A stretch of 64,000 nucleotides of DNA from Eriocheir sinensis (GCF_024679095.1 NC_066529.1:4634866-4698865), one strand, 5' to 3'; shown: positions 24,748-36,851, counted from the stretch's first letter. Notes: a model not told the origin generated them from the sequence alone. Program-made: numbers and translations.

Positions 24748-25264
24748 AATTTATTTAGCATTAGTCACCATGCATTTTTGTGTGTGTGTTCGTGTGTGGA
24801 GTGAAGATTATTAAGCATTAGCCATTTTTTTTTTTTTGCATGTTTTGTCCTGCTTACTAATCCCGCTTGCTTCATCCCAGCACGATATTATATTACCTCC
24901 AAATACTACCCCACCATATCCTAGCGTTTTTAATCCCTTCCAGTCACCCCTCAAATCACCTGTCCCGTTTTCTCGCAGCAATTTTTCCGCGTGGACACAT
25001 TTTTACCACCTACCTGTTTTATCTACACCATAAGCCTTGCTCACCTCGTACACAAATACCTGTTAATGACCCACCTTACCTGTGTGCCTTAACATCCATC
25101 GTCTATGCATATTTTGAAGGTTCTAAGTCTATTTGATTAATGGATACCGAAGATAAATGGCGCTTGGTTTAAAAGGCCTGTGCGTTAGCTGACTGACCTT
25201 ATGCTGACTCCCCATGCTCTTCGAATCCTTACGTTATACGGTAAATGATATTAGTGCAACACGA

Positions 25265-25700
25265 AGACGAATGGGGGAGGGGAGTGAATTGCCAGACTGT
25301 GGAAGTGGGAGTGGGCCGAGTGATAGCAAGTGTAAGTAGAGTTGAAGAGATGGAAGAGACGGAGTGATGAGAGATGACGGAAGGATGAGGCAGGGGAAGA
25401 AGAGGAGAGAATCAGAGAAGACAGAATGGAGAAGGGGAGTGAGGGAGAAAAAGTGCAAGCAGTGTTGAAGAGATAGAAGAGACGGAATGATGAGAGAGAT
25501 GACGGATGGATGAGGCAGGGGAAGAAGAAAGAAACAGAAAGAAGGCAGAATGAAGGAGGGGAGTGAGGGAGAGAAAAGTAGAGTTAAGGTTGGATGAGAA
25601 AGAAGAGGACACTAGGGGAAAAGAAGGGGAGTGAGCTAGAAAAAAAGCAGAGTTAAGGCAGAATGAGAAGGGAGAAGAGACAAGGGGAAGCTTGATGGAA
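25265..25700 (+). repeat. Purine-rich tandem repeat, about 117-bp unit
   Basis: GAAGAGATGGAAGAGACGGA at 25344 recurs as GAAGAGATAGAAGAGACGGA at about 25466. Further decayed units follow, each containing GGGGAGTGAG and GGCAGAATGA. About three to four units. Confidence 0.8.
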
Positions 25701-26760
25701 GACAGGGTGAGATAGAGGAGGAGACAGAGAGAGAGAACATGAGATAAACGAATGATATGAAGGCAGAGTGAGAAGAGAGACCAAAAAAAGAGGAGAAAGA
25801 GAGATAACGAGGAAAAAGAACATTGTGAAGGCTGGGAAGAGAGACAGGTGAGAATGAGGAACATGGAGAGAGGAAGAGTAAGTAAAAAGAACACTGTACA
25901 GGTAGAAATAGAGGACAAAGAGGTCACAGAGAGGGAGCGTAGGGAAAAAAAGAACAAGGAGGCAATGTGAAAAGGAAGAGGGGGCAGGGTGAGGTCGAAG
26001 AAGGGAGGAAGGGGCGCAGCTGGTGTGATCACTCCCTAAGACGCCACCACCTGAGACAGACGGACGGCGGGAGTCTCTAATTAATCCATCAACAGCGGCA
26101 AACAAAGGGAGGTCGCGGCCACTTCCTTCAGGAGGGAAAAACAGAAGGGAGGAAAGGAAGACAACATTGCAGTCACTCGCTTCCTCTTCCTCCTCCTTCG
26201 CTCCTTCCTCGTCCTCCTCCTCCTCCTCCTCCTTCCTGCGATGCAATAAAGAATTCCTGACGGTTCTCTTATTAGTGAAAGAAGAAATGAGAGGAAAAGG
26301 AAACCGAGAAAGAGAAAAGTTACTGTGATAATGATAATAATAGTAATATTTTCCCTAAGGTGATTTTTAAAGCGATAAACTGAGTGAGAAAAATGAGATA
26401 ATAGAAAAAGAAAAAGAAGAGAAGTTAGTTGAAAAAAGAGAATAACAGAAAAACAGAATAAATTGAGGAGTTACTGGAAGAGAGAGAGAGAGAACACAAA
26501 AAATAAATAAAAAAAGAATATATTGGAAGACAGAGAAAATAGAAGCGAAAAATAGAGAGAAAAAGGAAGGAGGCCAAGGGAGTAATTCATTAGACAGACA
26601 GACGTTGGTTATCTGAATACTTCAACCCCTTCTGGCCTTTTGTTCTCCTCCTCCTCCTCCTCCTCCTCCTCCTCCTCCTCCTCCTCCTTCAGCTTTGGAT
26701 AGATTTTTCGAGGGCCTCTACTGGATAATTAAAGAGAATTGACCCGCATTAACCTTTAGC

Positions 26761-26797
<37 letters not shown>

Positions 26798-27155
26798 ATT
26801 CTGGGTCCTGCTCGTGAATGGCCCGCTGAAAAGACTCGCTCGCCTCCGGTCATTGTTTCTCGAAGCCCAAAAAAGAGGTCATTTGCCTTTTTTTTTTTAG
26901 ATGTGCTTTATCATGTTTATCACCCTCCTCCTGCTCTTCCTCCTCCTCCTTCGCCTCCTCCTCCTTCTCCTTCACCTACTCCTGTTCTTTTTTATCTTTT
27001 TCTTTTCTTTTTTATTGTCTTTCCTCTGCTTGCCTTCTTCAATCTTTTCTTCCTCCTCCTCTTCACGGTTCTCCTCCTCCTTTTCTTCCCCCTCCTCTTC
27101 TTCCTCTCTCTCTGTTCCTCCTCCTCTTCAGCTTTTTTTTCAAATTATCTATCCT

Positions 27156-27261
<106 letters not shown>

Positions 27262-29282
27262 CACAGTTTTACAGTTCTGATAAATCCCTCATAAACTTCA
27301 CCACCACCTCCACCACCACCACCATCACCACCACCACCACCACCACCTCCACCACCACCACCACCACCACCACCACCACCACCACCATTCTTTCCAGCAC
27401 CATTCTCCATGTAATGCAATAGGGTTTTCCACTCACCCACCTACACCATTACCACCGATAATACGTTTTTTATCCACTTCCACCTTCAACACCACCACCA
27501 CCACCACCTCCACCTCCACCACCACCTGTCTTGAGAGTCCCATCACACCTTTATCTTAAGACGCACCTCACGCACACCACCACCACCACCACCACCACCT
27601 CCTCCTCCTCCACCCCCTGCGCTCCCCTGGCCCATATCGTCTCCACCCCTCCCGTGTCGTTTGTCCCCCTTCCCCCATTTCTTGCCCCTCCCCTTCATCC
27701 CCTTTATCGTTAGTCACCCTCCCCCTTACCTACCTACGCCCCTCCCCTTTTCTCCCTCCTTGTCTCCCTTTCCCCATTTTCTCTCCCCATCCTTCATCTC
27801 TTGGCCCTCCCCTTTTCTTCCTCCTTTTCCCCCCTGGCCATTTTTTATCCTCCCCTGTGTTTCTCTTTCTCCCCATTTGCTGTCCCATATCCTCCCCACC
27901 CCATCCCTGTCCCTCCCCTCCCCAGTCCCTACCACACCCAGTCGTCACATTCACCCTAACTTTTCCCACTTTTTTCTCCCCTTCGTCTCCCCCTCGTCTC
28001 CCCTCTCCCCTTCATTCCCCCAACATCCATCCTCACCCCTACTAACTCACCCAGTCGTCACATTCACCCTAATTACTCCCCCTGTTTGTCTCCCCTTGTC
28101 TCCCCTCTCCCCTCCATCTCCCCAACATCCACCCTCACCCACACTAACTCACCCCCATCGCATTCCTTACGTCTCCTCTCCCCACCAAGCACCCATCACC
28201 CTGACCTCACCCACGTCCCTTTTAGCTCCCCTTTCTCTCCCTCCCTCCCCAGTACGTGAAGTTGGCACCCCATTGAGGTGGCTGCATGGTGACGAAGTTA
28301 TGGTGATACTACTTTTTTTTTGCCCTTTTTTATATATATATTTTTTGTTTGTCTCCCTTTCCTGTTGCCTCTCCCTCCCCCCCTCCCTCCCTCCCTCCCT
28401 TCGTATGGTAAAGCCAGAGTCTGAGATAAATATTCACCCTTTTATTTTTATTTTTTTTCCTCTCAACGTTTTTGTATATTTCTCTCAACCCCTTTTTACA
28501 GACCCTCCCTCCCTCCCTCCCTCCCTCCCCTCCTCTCCCTCTTAAGTCTTACCTTTCACATGTAAATTTGCTCCCCAACTTGAGCACGTGTGATCTGCAT
28601 AAAGTACAGGGCGGCTTACTCCCCTCTCCCCTTGCCCTCCCTCCCCTCCCCTGCCCTCCCCTTGTCCTCCCTTCCCCTCCACTTTGCTACCTCTCTCTCG
28701 CGCTCCCCTTTCTTCCCCTCCCTAATTTCCCTTCACTGTCTCTTCTCTCCTCTTCTCTCTTTTCACCCCCTTCCTCCCCCCCTTCCCTTGCTCTACCCTG
28801 TCCTCCCTTTCCTCCCTTCCACTTTGCTCCACTCACTTCCCTCTCTGTCTCTCTCGCTGTTGTCCCCTATCTCCCCTTCTCCCTAATTTTCCTCCCCTTC
28901 TCTTCAATGTCTCTCCTGTTTTCTTCTTTCCTTCTTTTCCTTCCTCTCTTTACTTCTCTCTTCTCTGTCCTTCATTCTCTCCTTTCCCCTCCCTCCTGCT
29001 TTTCCCCTTCTTCAGTTCCCTCATCATCCCTCTTCTTTCTTTCTGGTCTCTTCCCTTCTTTGTCAGTCCTTTGTCTTTCCCTTCCCTCACTTAATCTTTT
29101 CTGCTTTGATACCAACCTTCCTTTCCCTCTTCTCTCTCTTTCTCTTCTTCCATCCTCCTCCACCCCTTTCCTGTCCTCCTATTTCTTCCCTTCCCTGCTC
29201 TTCTCCTACTCTCTCTTTCTCTTCCCTTTTCTACTCTCCCTCCTACTCCTTTATCCCTCCCCTGTAGTAATCTTCCTTCATC

Positions 29283-29545
29283 TCCCTGCTTTTCGACCTC
29301 CCTCCCCTTCCATCCCCTCTTTTGCCTTCCTCTCCCTTCCCTTCTCTGCTTGTCTACCACCCTCCCCTTCCACCCTCTCTCTTGCCTTACTCTCCCTTCC
29401 CCTCCCTTTCCATCCCCTCTTTTGCCTTCCTCTCCCTTCCCTTCCTTGCTTCTCTACTTACCCTCCCCTTCCATCCCCTCCTTTGCCTTCCTCTCCCTTC
29501 CCTTCCTTGCTTCTCTACTACCCTCCCTTTCCACACCCTTAGGTA
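29283..29545 (+). repeat. CT-rich minisatellite, about 65-bp unit
   Basis: About four units of CCCTCCCCTTCCATCCCCTC, TTTGCCTTCCTCTCCC and TTGCTTCTCTAC arranged in tandem. Confidence 0.85.
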
Positions 29546-30139
29546 CCCCCCCTCCCTCATGCCTTCTTTCCTCCCTGCCTTCCCTCTTAGCGATGCTGTC
29601 GGCGGAATTATTATTACTGCACGAAAAAGTTAGCCCAAACGACCCCTCTTAGCAGCGTCCTCCTTCCCGGCTCCCGCTGTGCCCAAGAAGTGAACTTTCT
29701 TGATGGATAATTATGACTAAACTCACTTTAAAGACTTGGGATGCTGGTTATGTCACCCCCCCACCCCTACCCACCCGGCCTGTCCCTTCCCTTACCCCCT
29801 CCTCCCTCTCCGTCCCTACCTCCTTTCCTTTACTGTGTTTCCTTCTCCCTTTCTTTTGCCCTTCCTTTCTTCTCCCTTTGTCACTTTTGCTTCCTTACTT
29901 CCCTTCTCAATGCTCCTTTCCTTGCTTTTCCCTTTCTCATTCCTCTACTCTCCCTTCCTTTCTTTGCTCCCCTTCCTTCCCTCCCTCCCTCCCTGCCCCC
30001 CATCACCCCACCATCGCCATGCCGGGGTGGGGTGACGGGAGGGGCAGTGGAGGGCCTTTGGAATATAGAAGTAGCGAAGTATACCCTTGAGGAAGGTAGA
30101 GTCTGCCCTTACCCATCACCTATGCTGGTGTGCGACCCC

Positions 30140-30540
30140 TGGGGATGTACATAATGGGGGAGGGGGGACGGGTGAGGGAGGGGGAAGGGGGTGTTGTGGG
30201 TGACTTGGGACTTTCAGGGACGCAGTGACGGGGCTGTTTGGGTGACCGGGGCTTTGGGTGACGGTATTATGGGTGACTTGGGACTTTCAGGGACGCAGTG
30301 ACGGGGCTGTTTGGGTGACCGGGGCCTTGGGTGACAGTATTATGGGTGACTGGAGACTTTGGGCGACGAAATTACAGGTTAAGTGGAGATTTCTTGGACG
30401 CTTTTGGGTGAGGAGGTAAATGGGTGAGGGAGGGTGTAGGAGTCTTTTTTGAGGGGCTTTTGGGTGAACGAAACAACGGATTGACCTGGGCTCTGGCGGG
30501 TGACGGGACCTCGGCTCTGGGTGACGGGGCTCTGTGGTCT
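30140..30540 (+). repeat. GGGTGAC minisatellite abutting exon 6
   Basis: G-rich repeats with core GGGTGAC. A clean 73-bp duplication is present: TGACTTGGGACTTTCAGGGA starts at 30201 and 30274. Shorter GGGTGA units continue to within a few bases of the polypyrimidine-poor acceptor of exon 6. The first 40 bases of the window carry the same core. Confidence 0.88.
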
Positions 30541-30546
30541 CTCTAG

Positions 30547-30675
30547 GAGGTGCAAAAGTTCCTGACGGCGCCCGCGGGCCTGCGTCCTTCCTCCCTCTGC
30601 TCCTCGCCGCGCCTCGGCACTCACAGGAGCAATGGCTACCGGCTCAACACCACTCTGCCCATACACCCGTCACAG
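30547..30675 (+). CDS. Ddr: DDR exon 6: juxtamembrane segment
   Basis: 129 nt, 43 codons, phase 0 at both ends, acceptor CTCTCTAG ending at 30546, donor GT at 30676. It encodes a Ser/Pro/Arg-rich segment beginning EVQKFL and ending TTLPIHPSQ, with one tyrosine (NGYRL). It matches no domain and is assigned by frame, splice sites, composition and position. The symmetric phase makes it a possible cassette exon, and vertebrate DDR1 is known to include or skip a juxtamembrane exon. Confidence 0.82.
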
Positions 30676-32186
30676 GTACCACCACCACCACCACCACACC
30701 CACCACACACCCGTCCACCCACCCATTCACCCACTACCTGCGCTGCCTACCTACCCACACACCTCTCCACCCACTAATTTACCAGTAGGAGACCAGTCAT
30801 GACCCTCAGTAAGCTTGATCCGACTGCAACATTTACACCCACTCTGTCACCCAACACACCCACCCACCCATCCACCCAGCCGCTCATCCACTACCATCAC
30901 CACCTACCTAGCTACACACCTCTTACCAATATACCTGTAGGCAAGGGAAATCATGACCCTCAGAAAGCTTAATGTTACCTCCATATTTATACAAAATCTA
31001 CCACTTAACTACCACAACACCCATTCAGCCGTTCACCCACCCATCCAACCACTCACCCACTACCGCCATCACACCTCTCCACCCACTAATACACCTGTTG
31101 GAAAGTGAACCTACGCCCACAGTACACCCACTCTACCACCCAACATCCACCCGCTCATCCACCACCATCGCCACGACCCACCTAGCTACACACCTGTCCA
31201 TCCACTCACCTGTAGGAAAGCGAAATATTAGTATTGATCCTACCACACACACTCTCCCTTAGCATCCCGTAACATTTTAAGGACCCTCGTCACACCTATA
31301 AAATTACACTAAAAATCTTCATATCACACATTTTTTCTACCTACTCCTCCTCGTCTCCTCATCCTCAACCTCTTCCTCCTCCTCCTCGTTTGCATTACTC
31401 CCTTGCCCCTTCCAGCTTCTTTCCCTTCCTTTATATGTTAAGGAACTAATGAATAAAGACGCTGCAGGAAGTAAATGTATTGATGTGCTTCATGTTACAT
31501 TATGTGCCGAGATGCTGTGTGTTCTGTAACCTGCTTCATATGTTGCGCTTCCTATGTTGTGCTACGTGGATAGAATGTTGCCAATGCCTTCGCGGAAAAG
31601 CTTTTGGGTATACTAACGCCATTAACATAAAATCGAACCCCGACTCCCCAAGCGTTTAAAAAAAGGTGGAAACAGCACTAAGATTTTTTTTTAATTTTTA
31701 ATGTAGACTCAATAGATGTTAATTATTTTCCACCGCCTTCATTTAACATGCATAACCCCCCCCCCCCCTCCCCGGCTAATAACTAATTCAATGTTTTAAT
31801 GGTTAGTTTAAGACGTGTATAAAAAGTATGAATAAATCTTTTCATTTACTGTCGCTCACCTCCACACCCTGAAACCTTACACTTTTCTCTCCCACATACT
31901 TGCCTATTTCACTTCCCAAACACTGAAATAAAGAAGAAACAAAAGTATTACACCCCACAACCCACACATCTTTCACATCCAAACCTTGAAATCTTTGTTG
32001 CTTTCCCATTTTTTTTCTTTCCACATCTATAAACACCTTTTCATAAATTTACCGACACTTCGTTTTTCACACCCAACAAAATCTCACTCTTCTTCTCCAA
32101 CTTCCCTTCCCACTTCACACCCTGCTTTACCCTTCCTTTACTTATGTCTTGAGTGCCCTTCCCTCGCTAACTCGCCCTTACTTCAG
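30676..32186 (+). other. Intron 6
   Basis: ACC/CACC-rich sequence over the first 600 bp contains a degenerate repeat with CACTAATTTACC, TAGG(A/C)(A/G)A and ATGACCCTCAG(T/A)AAGCTT blocks (near 30775, 30935, 31090 and 31205). The rest is unremarkable AT-rich sequence with a poly-C run (31758-31771) and the acceptor TACTTCAG ending at 32186. Confidence 0.8.
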
Positions 32187-32358
32187 CTGGGCGTGGAGGG
32201 CGGCAGCGGCGGGGTAGGCGGAGGTGCAGGCGGTGAGCTGGACAAGAATGGCCTATACTCGGAGCCGTTCCACCTCACCTACAGTTCCATGGGGGCCTAC
32301 TCCACCCTGGGCCGCAAGCTGGTGCACGCCAACCCTCTCTCCAGCCCGGACTACACAG
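32187..32358 (+). CDS. Ddr: DDR exon 7: juxtamembrane segment with tyrosines
   Basis: 172 nt, starting at a codon boundary and ending one base into a codon; donor GT at 32359. A glycine-rich start (GGSGGVGGG) is followed by NGLYSEPFHLTY, MGAYSTLGRK and SSPDYT. Four tyrosines are candidate autophosphorylation sites. Vertebrate DDR juxtamembrane regions recruit SH2 and PTB adaptors through such tyrosines; no exact NPxY motif is present here, although NPLSSPDY comes near. Confidence 0.92.
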
Positions 32359-33486
32359 GTGAGTCTAGCAAAGGTGCGTTCCCCTGCTCTACTCCCTCTA
32401 CTCCACTCCCACCCCAAACCTATTCCGAACCCCTCTGCCACCCCTTCCAACAGTTCCAGTCTGTCCCAACCACCTCCAACCTCAGTCATACTCCTCATGC
32501 TCCCCTTCCACCTCCATTATTCAATCGCCCTCCTCCCCCACCTATTCCACTCCCACTTAAAACCTTACTCCGGCCCCTTCTGCAACCCCTCCATGCAATC
32601 CCAACCGGTCCCAACCTCAATCTGGCTCCTCCCAAGCTCACCAATCCCCTCCCCTTACCGCCAGTCCACCTCTCCCAACCACAGGCTTACACCCACCCCC
32701 CAACCCACTCCCACCCATTCCGACCCCCTTCCACCCACGAATACCGTAGCTGAGGCCCCCGAGCATTATTCAAATGAAGCCTCGTGACTCGTGAGGGACA
32801 AAAACTCATTAAGTATAGAGGTCTGTAATTTGTCCCGAGGTGGAGCAGAGGACAAGACGGGAAGGGAGGGAAGGGAGGGAAGGGGGAAGCAGAGAAGGGG
32901 ATGGGCTGTCACTCCACGAAGATGACATGTCACTCACCTCCTTCTTCTTCCTCCTTCTCTTCCTTGTCCTCCTTTCCTCTTCCTTGACTAAACTCCTGTG
33001 ATTTCGTCCACTTTTCGCTGTTTTCCTCCTCATTCTCTTCCTCCTCTTTCTTCTTCTCCTTTTATTTCTTCTCTTTCCAATGTTCTTTCATCTTGCCCAT
33101 TATCTTCTTCATCCTCCTTCTCCATTTTCACCTACTCCTCCTCTTCCTTTTTTCCCTCCACTGTCCATACGGTTTCGTTCTTATATTACCTAGTTGTGTT
33201 TTTTTTCTGTTTGTTAGTTCATTTTCTCGTTCTAACACTATCCATCAGTCTGTCTTTTTATATATAGTTGATGATATGTCTATTCACCCTTGTATTAATC
33301 TCTTTATCTATCTTTTCTCATTCTAATACATTCTATCCATCATATATTTATCATCAATCAAGATTTACATTCCTCTACGTGACATTCTTTATTCTCTGAG
33401 GTTGATTCAAGTCCTTTCTTCCCTCGTCAGTAGCTTCCCCGTCATCGTTACTCTCCCTTCATTGTTCCCCATTGTTCGGTAAAGTT

Positions 33487-33605
33487 GGGGTCATACGGTA
33501 TAGCTGGTTAGGACCGCGGTGTTCGTTTGCCTCGCGTTTGCCTTTGAGTCTTTGGTCGGTAGGAAGCCATCGCCCGGGGCATAGGGTCAGTGTGCCATCC
33601 GGGAA
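33487..33605 (+). mobile_element. tRNA-derived SINE-like sequence, forward
   Basis: The start GGGTCATACGGTATAGCTGG resembles a tRNA 5' half with an A-box-like TAGCTGGTTAGG at 33501-33512. A decayed B-box-like TTTGAGTCTTTGG follows about 30-40 bp later, then a GC-rich body. The B box is weak, so this is tentative. Confidence 0.45.
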
Positions 33606-33885
33606 AATGAGGAAAACAGACAAAGAATGGGAAGAGATGGTGGACAGTGAGAGAATGAGAAAGAAAAGCAAAAGGATTACGAGAAAGATGAAGAACAAAT
33701 GAGTGAATTCGAAAAATAAAGAAAATAAAAGTGCAGAAAGAAGAATGGAGAAATGAGGAAAACAAGACAGAAAGTGGGAAGTGAGAGAAAGAGAAAGAAA
33801 AGAAAAAGGATTACGAGAAAGACAACGAACAAAAGAGTGAACTGGAAAAAAAATGATGATAAAAGAGCAGAAAAGACGAATGAAA
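33600..33885 (+). repeat. A/G-rich repeat, two tandem copies
   Basis: Two copies (about 33600-33750 and 33752-33885) share AATGAGGAAAACA, GTGAGAGAA, AAAGGATTACGAGAAAGA and AAGAGTGAA(C/T)T-like blocks. A third copy lies at 35317-35432. Confidence 0.85.
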
Positions 33886-33958
33886 AAAGACAAAACTAAA
33901 AAAAAAAGACAAAGAAAGAAATAGTAGACGGCAATAAAGAATAAATGAAAGAGAACAG

Positions 33959-34115
33959 TTACAGCAGTTTCCCTTCCCCAGGTTTCCCCAGGTACCCATT
34001 TATCGCCCAGCCCGAAAGGGAGGAAAGGCTGGGTGAGCTGCACGCCGAATGCCCGGGCCGGGATTCGAAGCCAGGCCCGCAGATTCGTAGCTTGGCACGC
34101 TAACCACTGCAGAAC
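33959..34115 (-). mobile_element. tRNA-derived SINE, reverse orientation
   Basis: Read on the - strand from 34115: CTGCAGTGGTTAGCGTGCC (A-box region, 34094-34111) is followed about 30 bp later by TGGCTTCGAATCCCGG (B box, near 34060-34074). A non-tRNA body then includes GGTACCTGGGGAAACC (near 33977-33993). The spacing and both promoter boxes are those of an RNA polymerase III tRNA-type promoter. The body is unrelated to a tRNA acceptor stem, so this is a SINE rather than a functional tRNA gene. Confidence 0.72.
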
Positions 34116-34200
34116 TTTCCTTCCTCTTCATTTCTGGCACATCAATCCTTTTACCTTTATATTTTCATCGTTTTTTTTTTTAATATTATCGAGGTTTTTT

Positions 34201-34206
<6 letters not shown>

Positions 34207-34283
<77 letters not shown>
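34207..34283 (+). repeat. (CT)n microsatellite
   Basis: About 77 bp of uninterrupted CT. A complementary (GA)n of about 71 bp lies at 34543-34613. Confidence 0.97.
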
Positions 34284-34290
<7 letters not shown>

Positions 34291-34541
34291 ATCCATCTAT
34301 CTATCTATCTATCTTCTTCTATTCCTTCGACTGCATTTTTTGTCTCGATTCACTTAGCACCTGTTTTTTTTTCTACCTTCTATCCTTTTCCTCCTTTTTC
34401 TCCTCCTCCTCCTCCTCCTCCTCCTCTTCCTCCTCCATCTCCTCCTCACCTCCAGCACCTCACCAAAAGTTCACTCATTCTTGCGACAGGCGGCTGACGC
34501 GAAATGCAAATGAGGGAAAAAGGTGAAATAGTTTTTGTAGC

Positions 34542-34542
<1 letters not shown>

Positions 34543-34613
<71 letters not shown>
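34543..34613 (+). repeat. (GA)n microsatellite
   Basis: Uninterrupted GA for about 71 bp, able to pair with the (CT)n tract 260 bp upstream in the same transcript. Confidence 0.97.
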
Positions 34614-34618
<5 letters not shown>

Positions 34619-34794
34619 AATTATGTATTCGACGCAGGTCATTCCCATATTTGCCAATGAAGGGAAACGTAATTTAGAGGTAATTCAGTAATGATGTTTT
34701 TTTGTTTTAATTCAATGGTTATTTCAGTGTTAGTGACGCGTATTGGTTTATGGATATGAATACGTATTTATTAGCCTTTTGTGTGCGATTGTGT

Positions 34795-34800
<6 letters not shown>

Positions 34801-34858
<58 letters not shown>
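34801..34858 (+). repeat. (TG)n microsatellite
   Basis: About 58 bp of uninterrupted TG. Confidence 0.97.
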
Positions 34859-34859
<1 letters not shown>

Positions 34860-35316
34860 TTAAATCATTTCCCTTTCCGTGTATCCCTCTTACCTCATTG
34901 CTAAAATAAGTAAAAGAAATCAAAAATAAAACAGAGAAAAGAAAACACCATTAACAAATAATTAATACTACAAAGAAGAGAACAAAGCACGCGAAGTTTT
35001 AATCAGATTAGCATTTTGAGAATATTAAAACAGATGCCGGGATTAACAAACTCATCCACTCATCCACGTCCGGCCGACAAGAGACTTAGCAAACAATGGC
35101 GTCTTTACATTAGTGAGGCAGAGGATGAAAACGTGGATTTAAATAGAAGGTGCTTTGTGTTTTGATTAAGAGGATGATGAGTAAATACGTATCATGGTTA
35201 TATACAGAGATGTGTGCTTGTGTCATTGTTCCAGGAAATACTTGTGGATAGATAGATATACAGACAGACACAGATAGATAGATAGATAGGTAAATAAGTA
35301 GGTAGATAAGTATATT

Positions 35317-35432
35317 GTGGACAGTGAGAGAAAAAGAAAGAAAAGAAAAAGGATTAACGAGAAAGATAAGAAACAAAAGAGTGAATTGGAAAAAAAAGAT
35401 GATAAAAGGGCAGAAAAGGAGAATGGAGAAAG
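35317..35432 (+). repeat. A/G-rich repeat, third copy
   Basis: Shares GTGGACAGTGAGAGAA, AAAGGATTAACGAGAAAGA, AAGAGTGAATTGGAAAAAA and GATGATAAAAG with the pair at 33600-33885, in the same orientation. This implies a dispersed or segmentally duplicated element about 1.5 kb apart. Confidence 0.85.
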
Positions 35433-35817
35433 ACAAAATTGTAAGAGAGAAAGAAAGGAGGCTGTAAAAATGGGAGTAGTAATTATAATTGTAGATGTGA
35501 TAGTAGTGATTTTAATAGTAATAGTAGTAGTAGTAGTAGTAACACCAACAGCAGACTCATCATCAAGAGCAGTAGTACCAGTTCAATTCAAGTATTTGTC
35601 GTAGTAATCCGAAAAAAAAAGAATTAAGAATAACATTTAATACTACAAGACATGGACAAAAATATGGAAAAAACGTAATGTGTGTCTCTCCCTGCGCCTT
35701 TAGATCTAGAGCCCCGACAGTGCTTAAGAACACATAAAAGTCACTGGTGCTAACGTTTGTCTTGATTACTCGCCTCTATAAAATATTGGCCACGTAAATC
35801 ACACCGCTTGGAGGAGA

Positions 35818-35969
35818 AGAAGAAAAAGAAGCCGAAGAAGAAGAAGACGAAGAAGAAGAAGAAGAAGAAGAAGAAGAAGAAGAAGAAGAAGAAGAAGAAG
35901 AAGAAGAAGAAGAAGAAGAAGAAGAAGAAGGTAAAGAAGAAGAAGACGACGACGACGAACAACAACAAT

Positions 35970-36025
<56 letters not shown>
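35818..36025 (+). repeat. Compound triplet repeat (GAA)n-(GAC)n-(AAC)n
   Basis: GAA triplets with few interruptions (35818-35945), four GAC units, then AAC/CAA triplets (35957-36024). All three frames stay open, so apparent Lys, Asn, Ser and Leu homopolymer proteins are artefacts. Confidence 0.96.
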
Positions 36026-36672
36026 GAAAAAAAAAGAAATAGATGAAAAAAGGAGGAGGAGAGGGAGGTATACATATGTTTGTGTGTATGTCTGTCTGTG
36101 AGTGTGCGTGTATGTGTGCGTGCGTGTGTGAGAGATTGCGGACCCCCCCCTCCCCCCTTCCCCCCACGCACACACCTTATTGGTCTCATTACTGACATTA
36201 TTAACTCCTCTTTTCCTTTGAAGTGACTCTCAAAGAAGTGCAATCTCCATTATTAAAATTATTGTAACATTATTATTATCACATTTTTTTTATAATAATG
36301 ATAATAGTTGCTGTTTATTTTCCTCAGTATTGGCATCATTATATCGTTACTGCTTCTACTTCTTTATATTTCAATTACCTTCGCAGCCGCATTCCGACAC
36401 CATACCCACCTCCTTCCTCATTTTAGCCCCATCCCTACACCACGATAGCCACACCTTGCTGCCTTACTTATCATCACTCCTTTCTCTATCTCTGTGTCTA
36501 TCTATCTGTTTGTCCTTCTAACTTTCCCCTTCACTTTCTCATTCCTTCTCTTATTTTCTACTCTATCATGTAACTCACTTTTGTCAATCGTTTTCACTAC
36601 TACTACTACTTCTACTACTACCACAACCATCCCCATTTAATTAACCCCCCACCCCTTCTTCACCCCCTCCAG

Positions 36673-36851
36673 AGTGCCCCTCCACGGAGTACGCCATCCC
36701 CCACCTCGCGGCTGACGGGAGCGGCACGGGCGTCTACCCCCCTCCCCTCCCCCACTCCAAGCCGCCCCTCCACCCTCTCAACACCTTCCTGGGCAAGGCC
36801 TCGACGCAGCAGCCGCAGGAGAGCTTCTACGCCGCCACCGAGATCGTCCAG
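36673..36851 (+). CDS. Ddr: DDR exon 8: juxtamembrane segment, YAIP motif
   Basis: 179 nt, beginning with two bases that complete a glutamate codon and ending at a codon boundary; donor GT at 36852. It encodes STEYAIPHL, a Pro/His-rich middle, and FYAATEIVQ. These resemble the DDR1 juxtamembrane blocks TYAVP and HYAEADIVTLQ, although in swapped order. The downstream tyrosine precedes the kinase by about 50 residues. GC content is high. Confidence 0.93.

Larger units (their letters stand above)
32359..36672 (+). other. Intron 7
   Basis: CCA-rich sequence (32390-32740), a purine/pyrimidine alternation (32830-33170), SINE-like sequences (33487-33605 and 33959-34115) enclosing purine-rich tandem copies, (CT)n (34207-34283), CTC triplets, (GA)n (34543-34613), (TG)n (34801-34858), a third purine-rich copy (35317-35432), a triplet block (35818-36025), and ordinary sequence to the acceptor CCTCCAG at 36666-36672. 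A GA immediately after the acceptor creates a second AG, but only the upstream AG keeps the frame. Confidence 0.85.

Noticed and set aside
28472..29542. 356-codon forward open frame
   Set aside because: Lies in CT-rich intron 5 with minisatellite structure; composition alone explains its length.
34050..34115. Possible tRNA gene on the - strand
   Set aside because: A and B boxes are present but the acceptor stem and 3' end do not pair; the flanking body fits a SINE.
36673..36674. Use of the second AG (AGAG) as the exon 8 acceptor
   Set aside because: It would remove two bases and break the frame into the conserved TEYAIP region.
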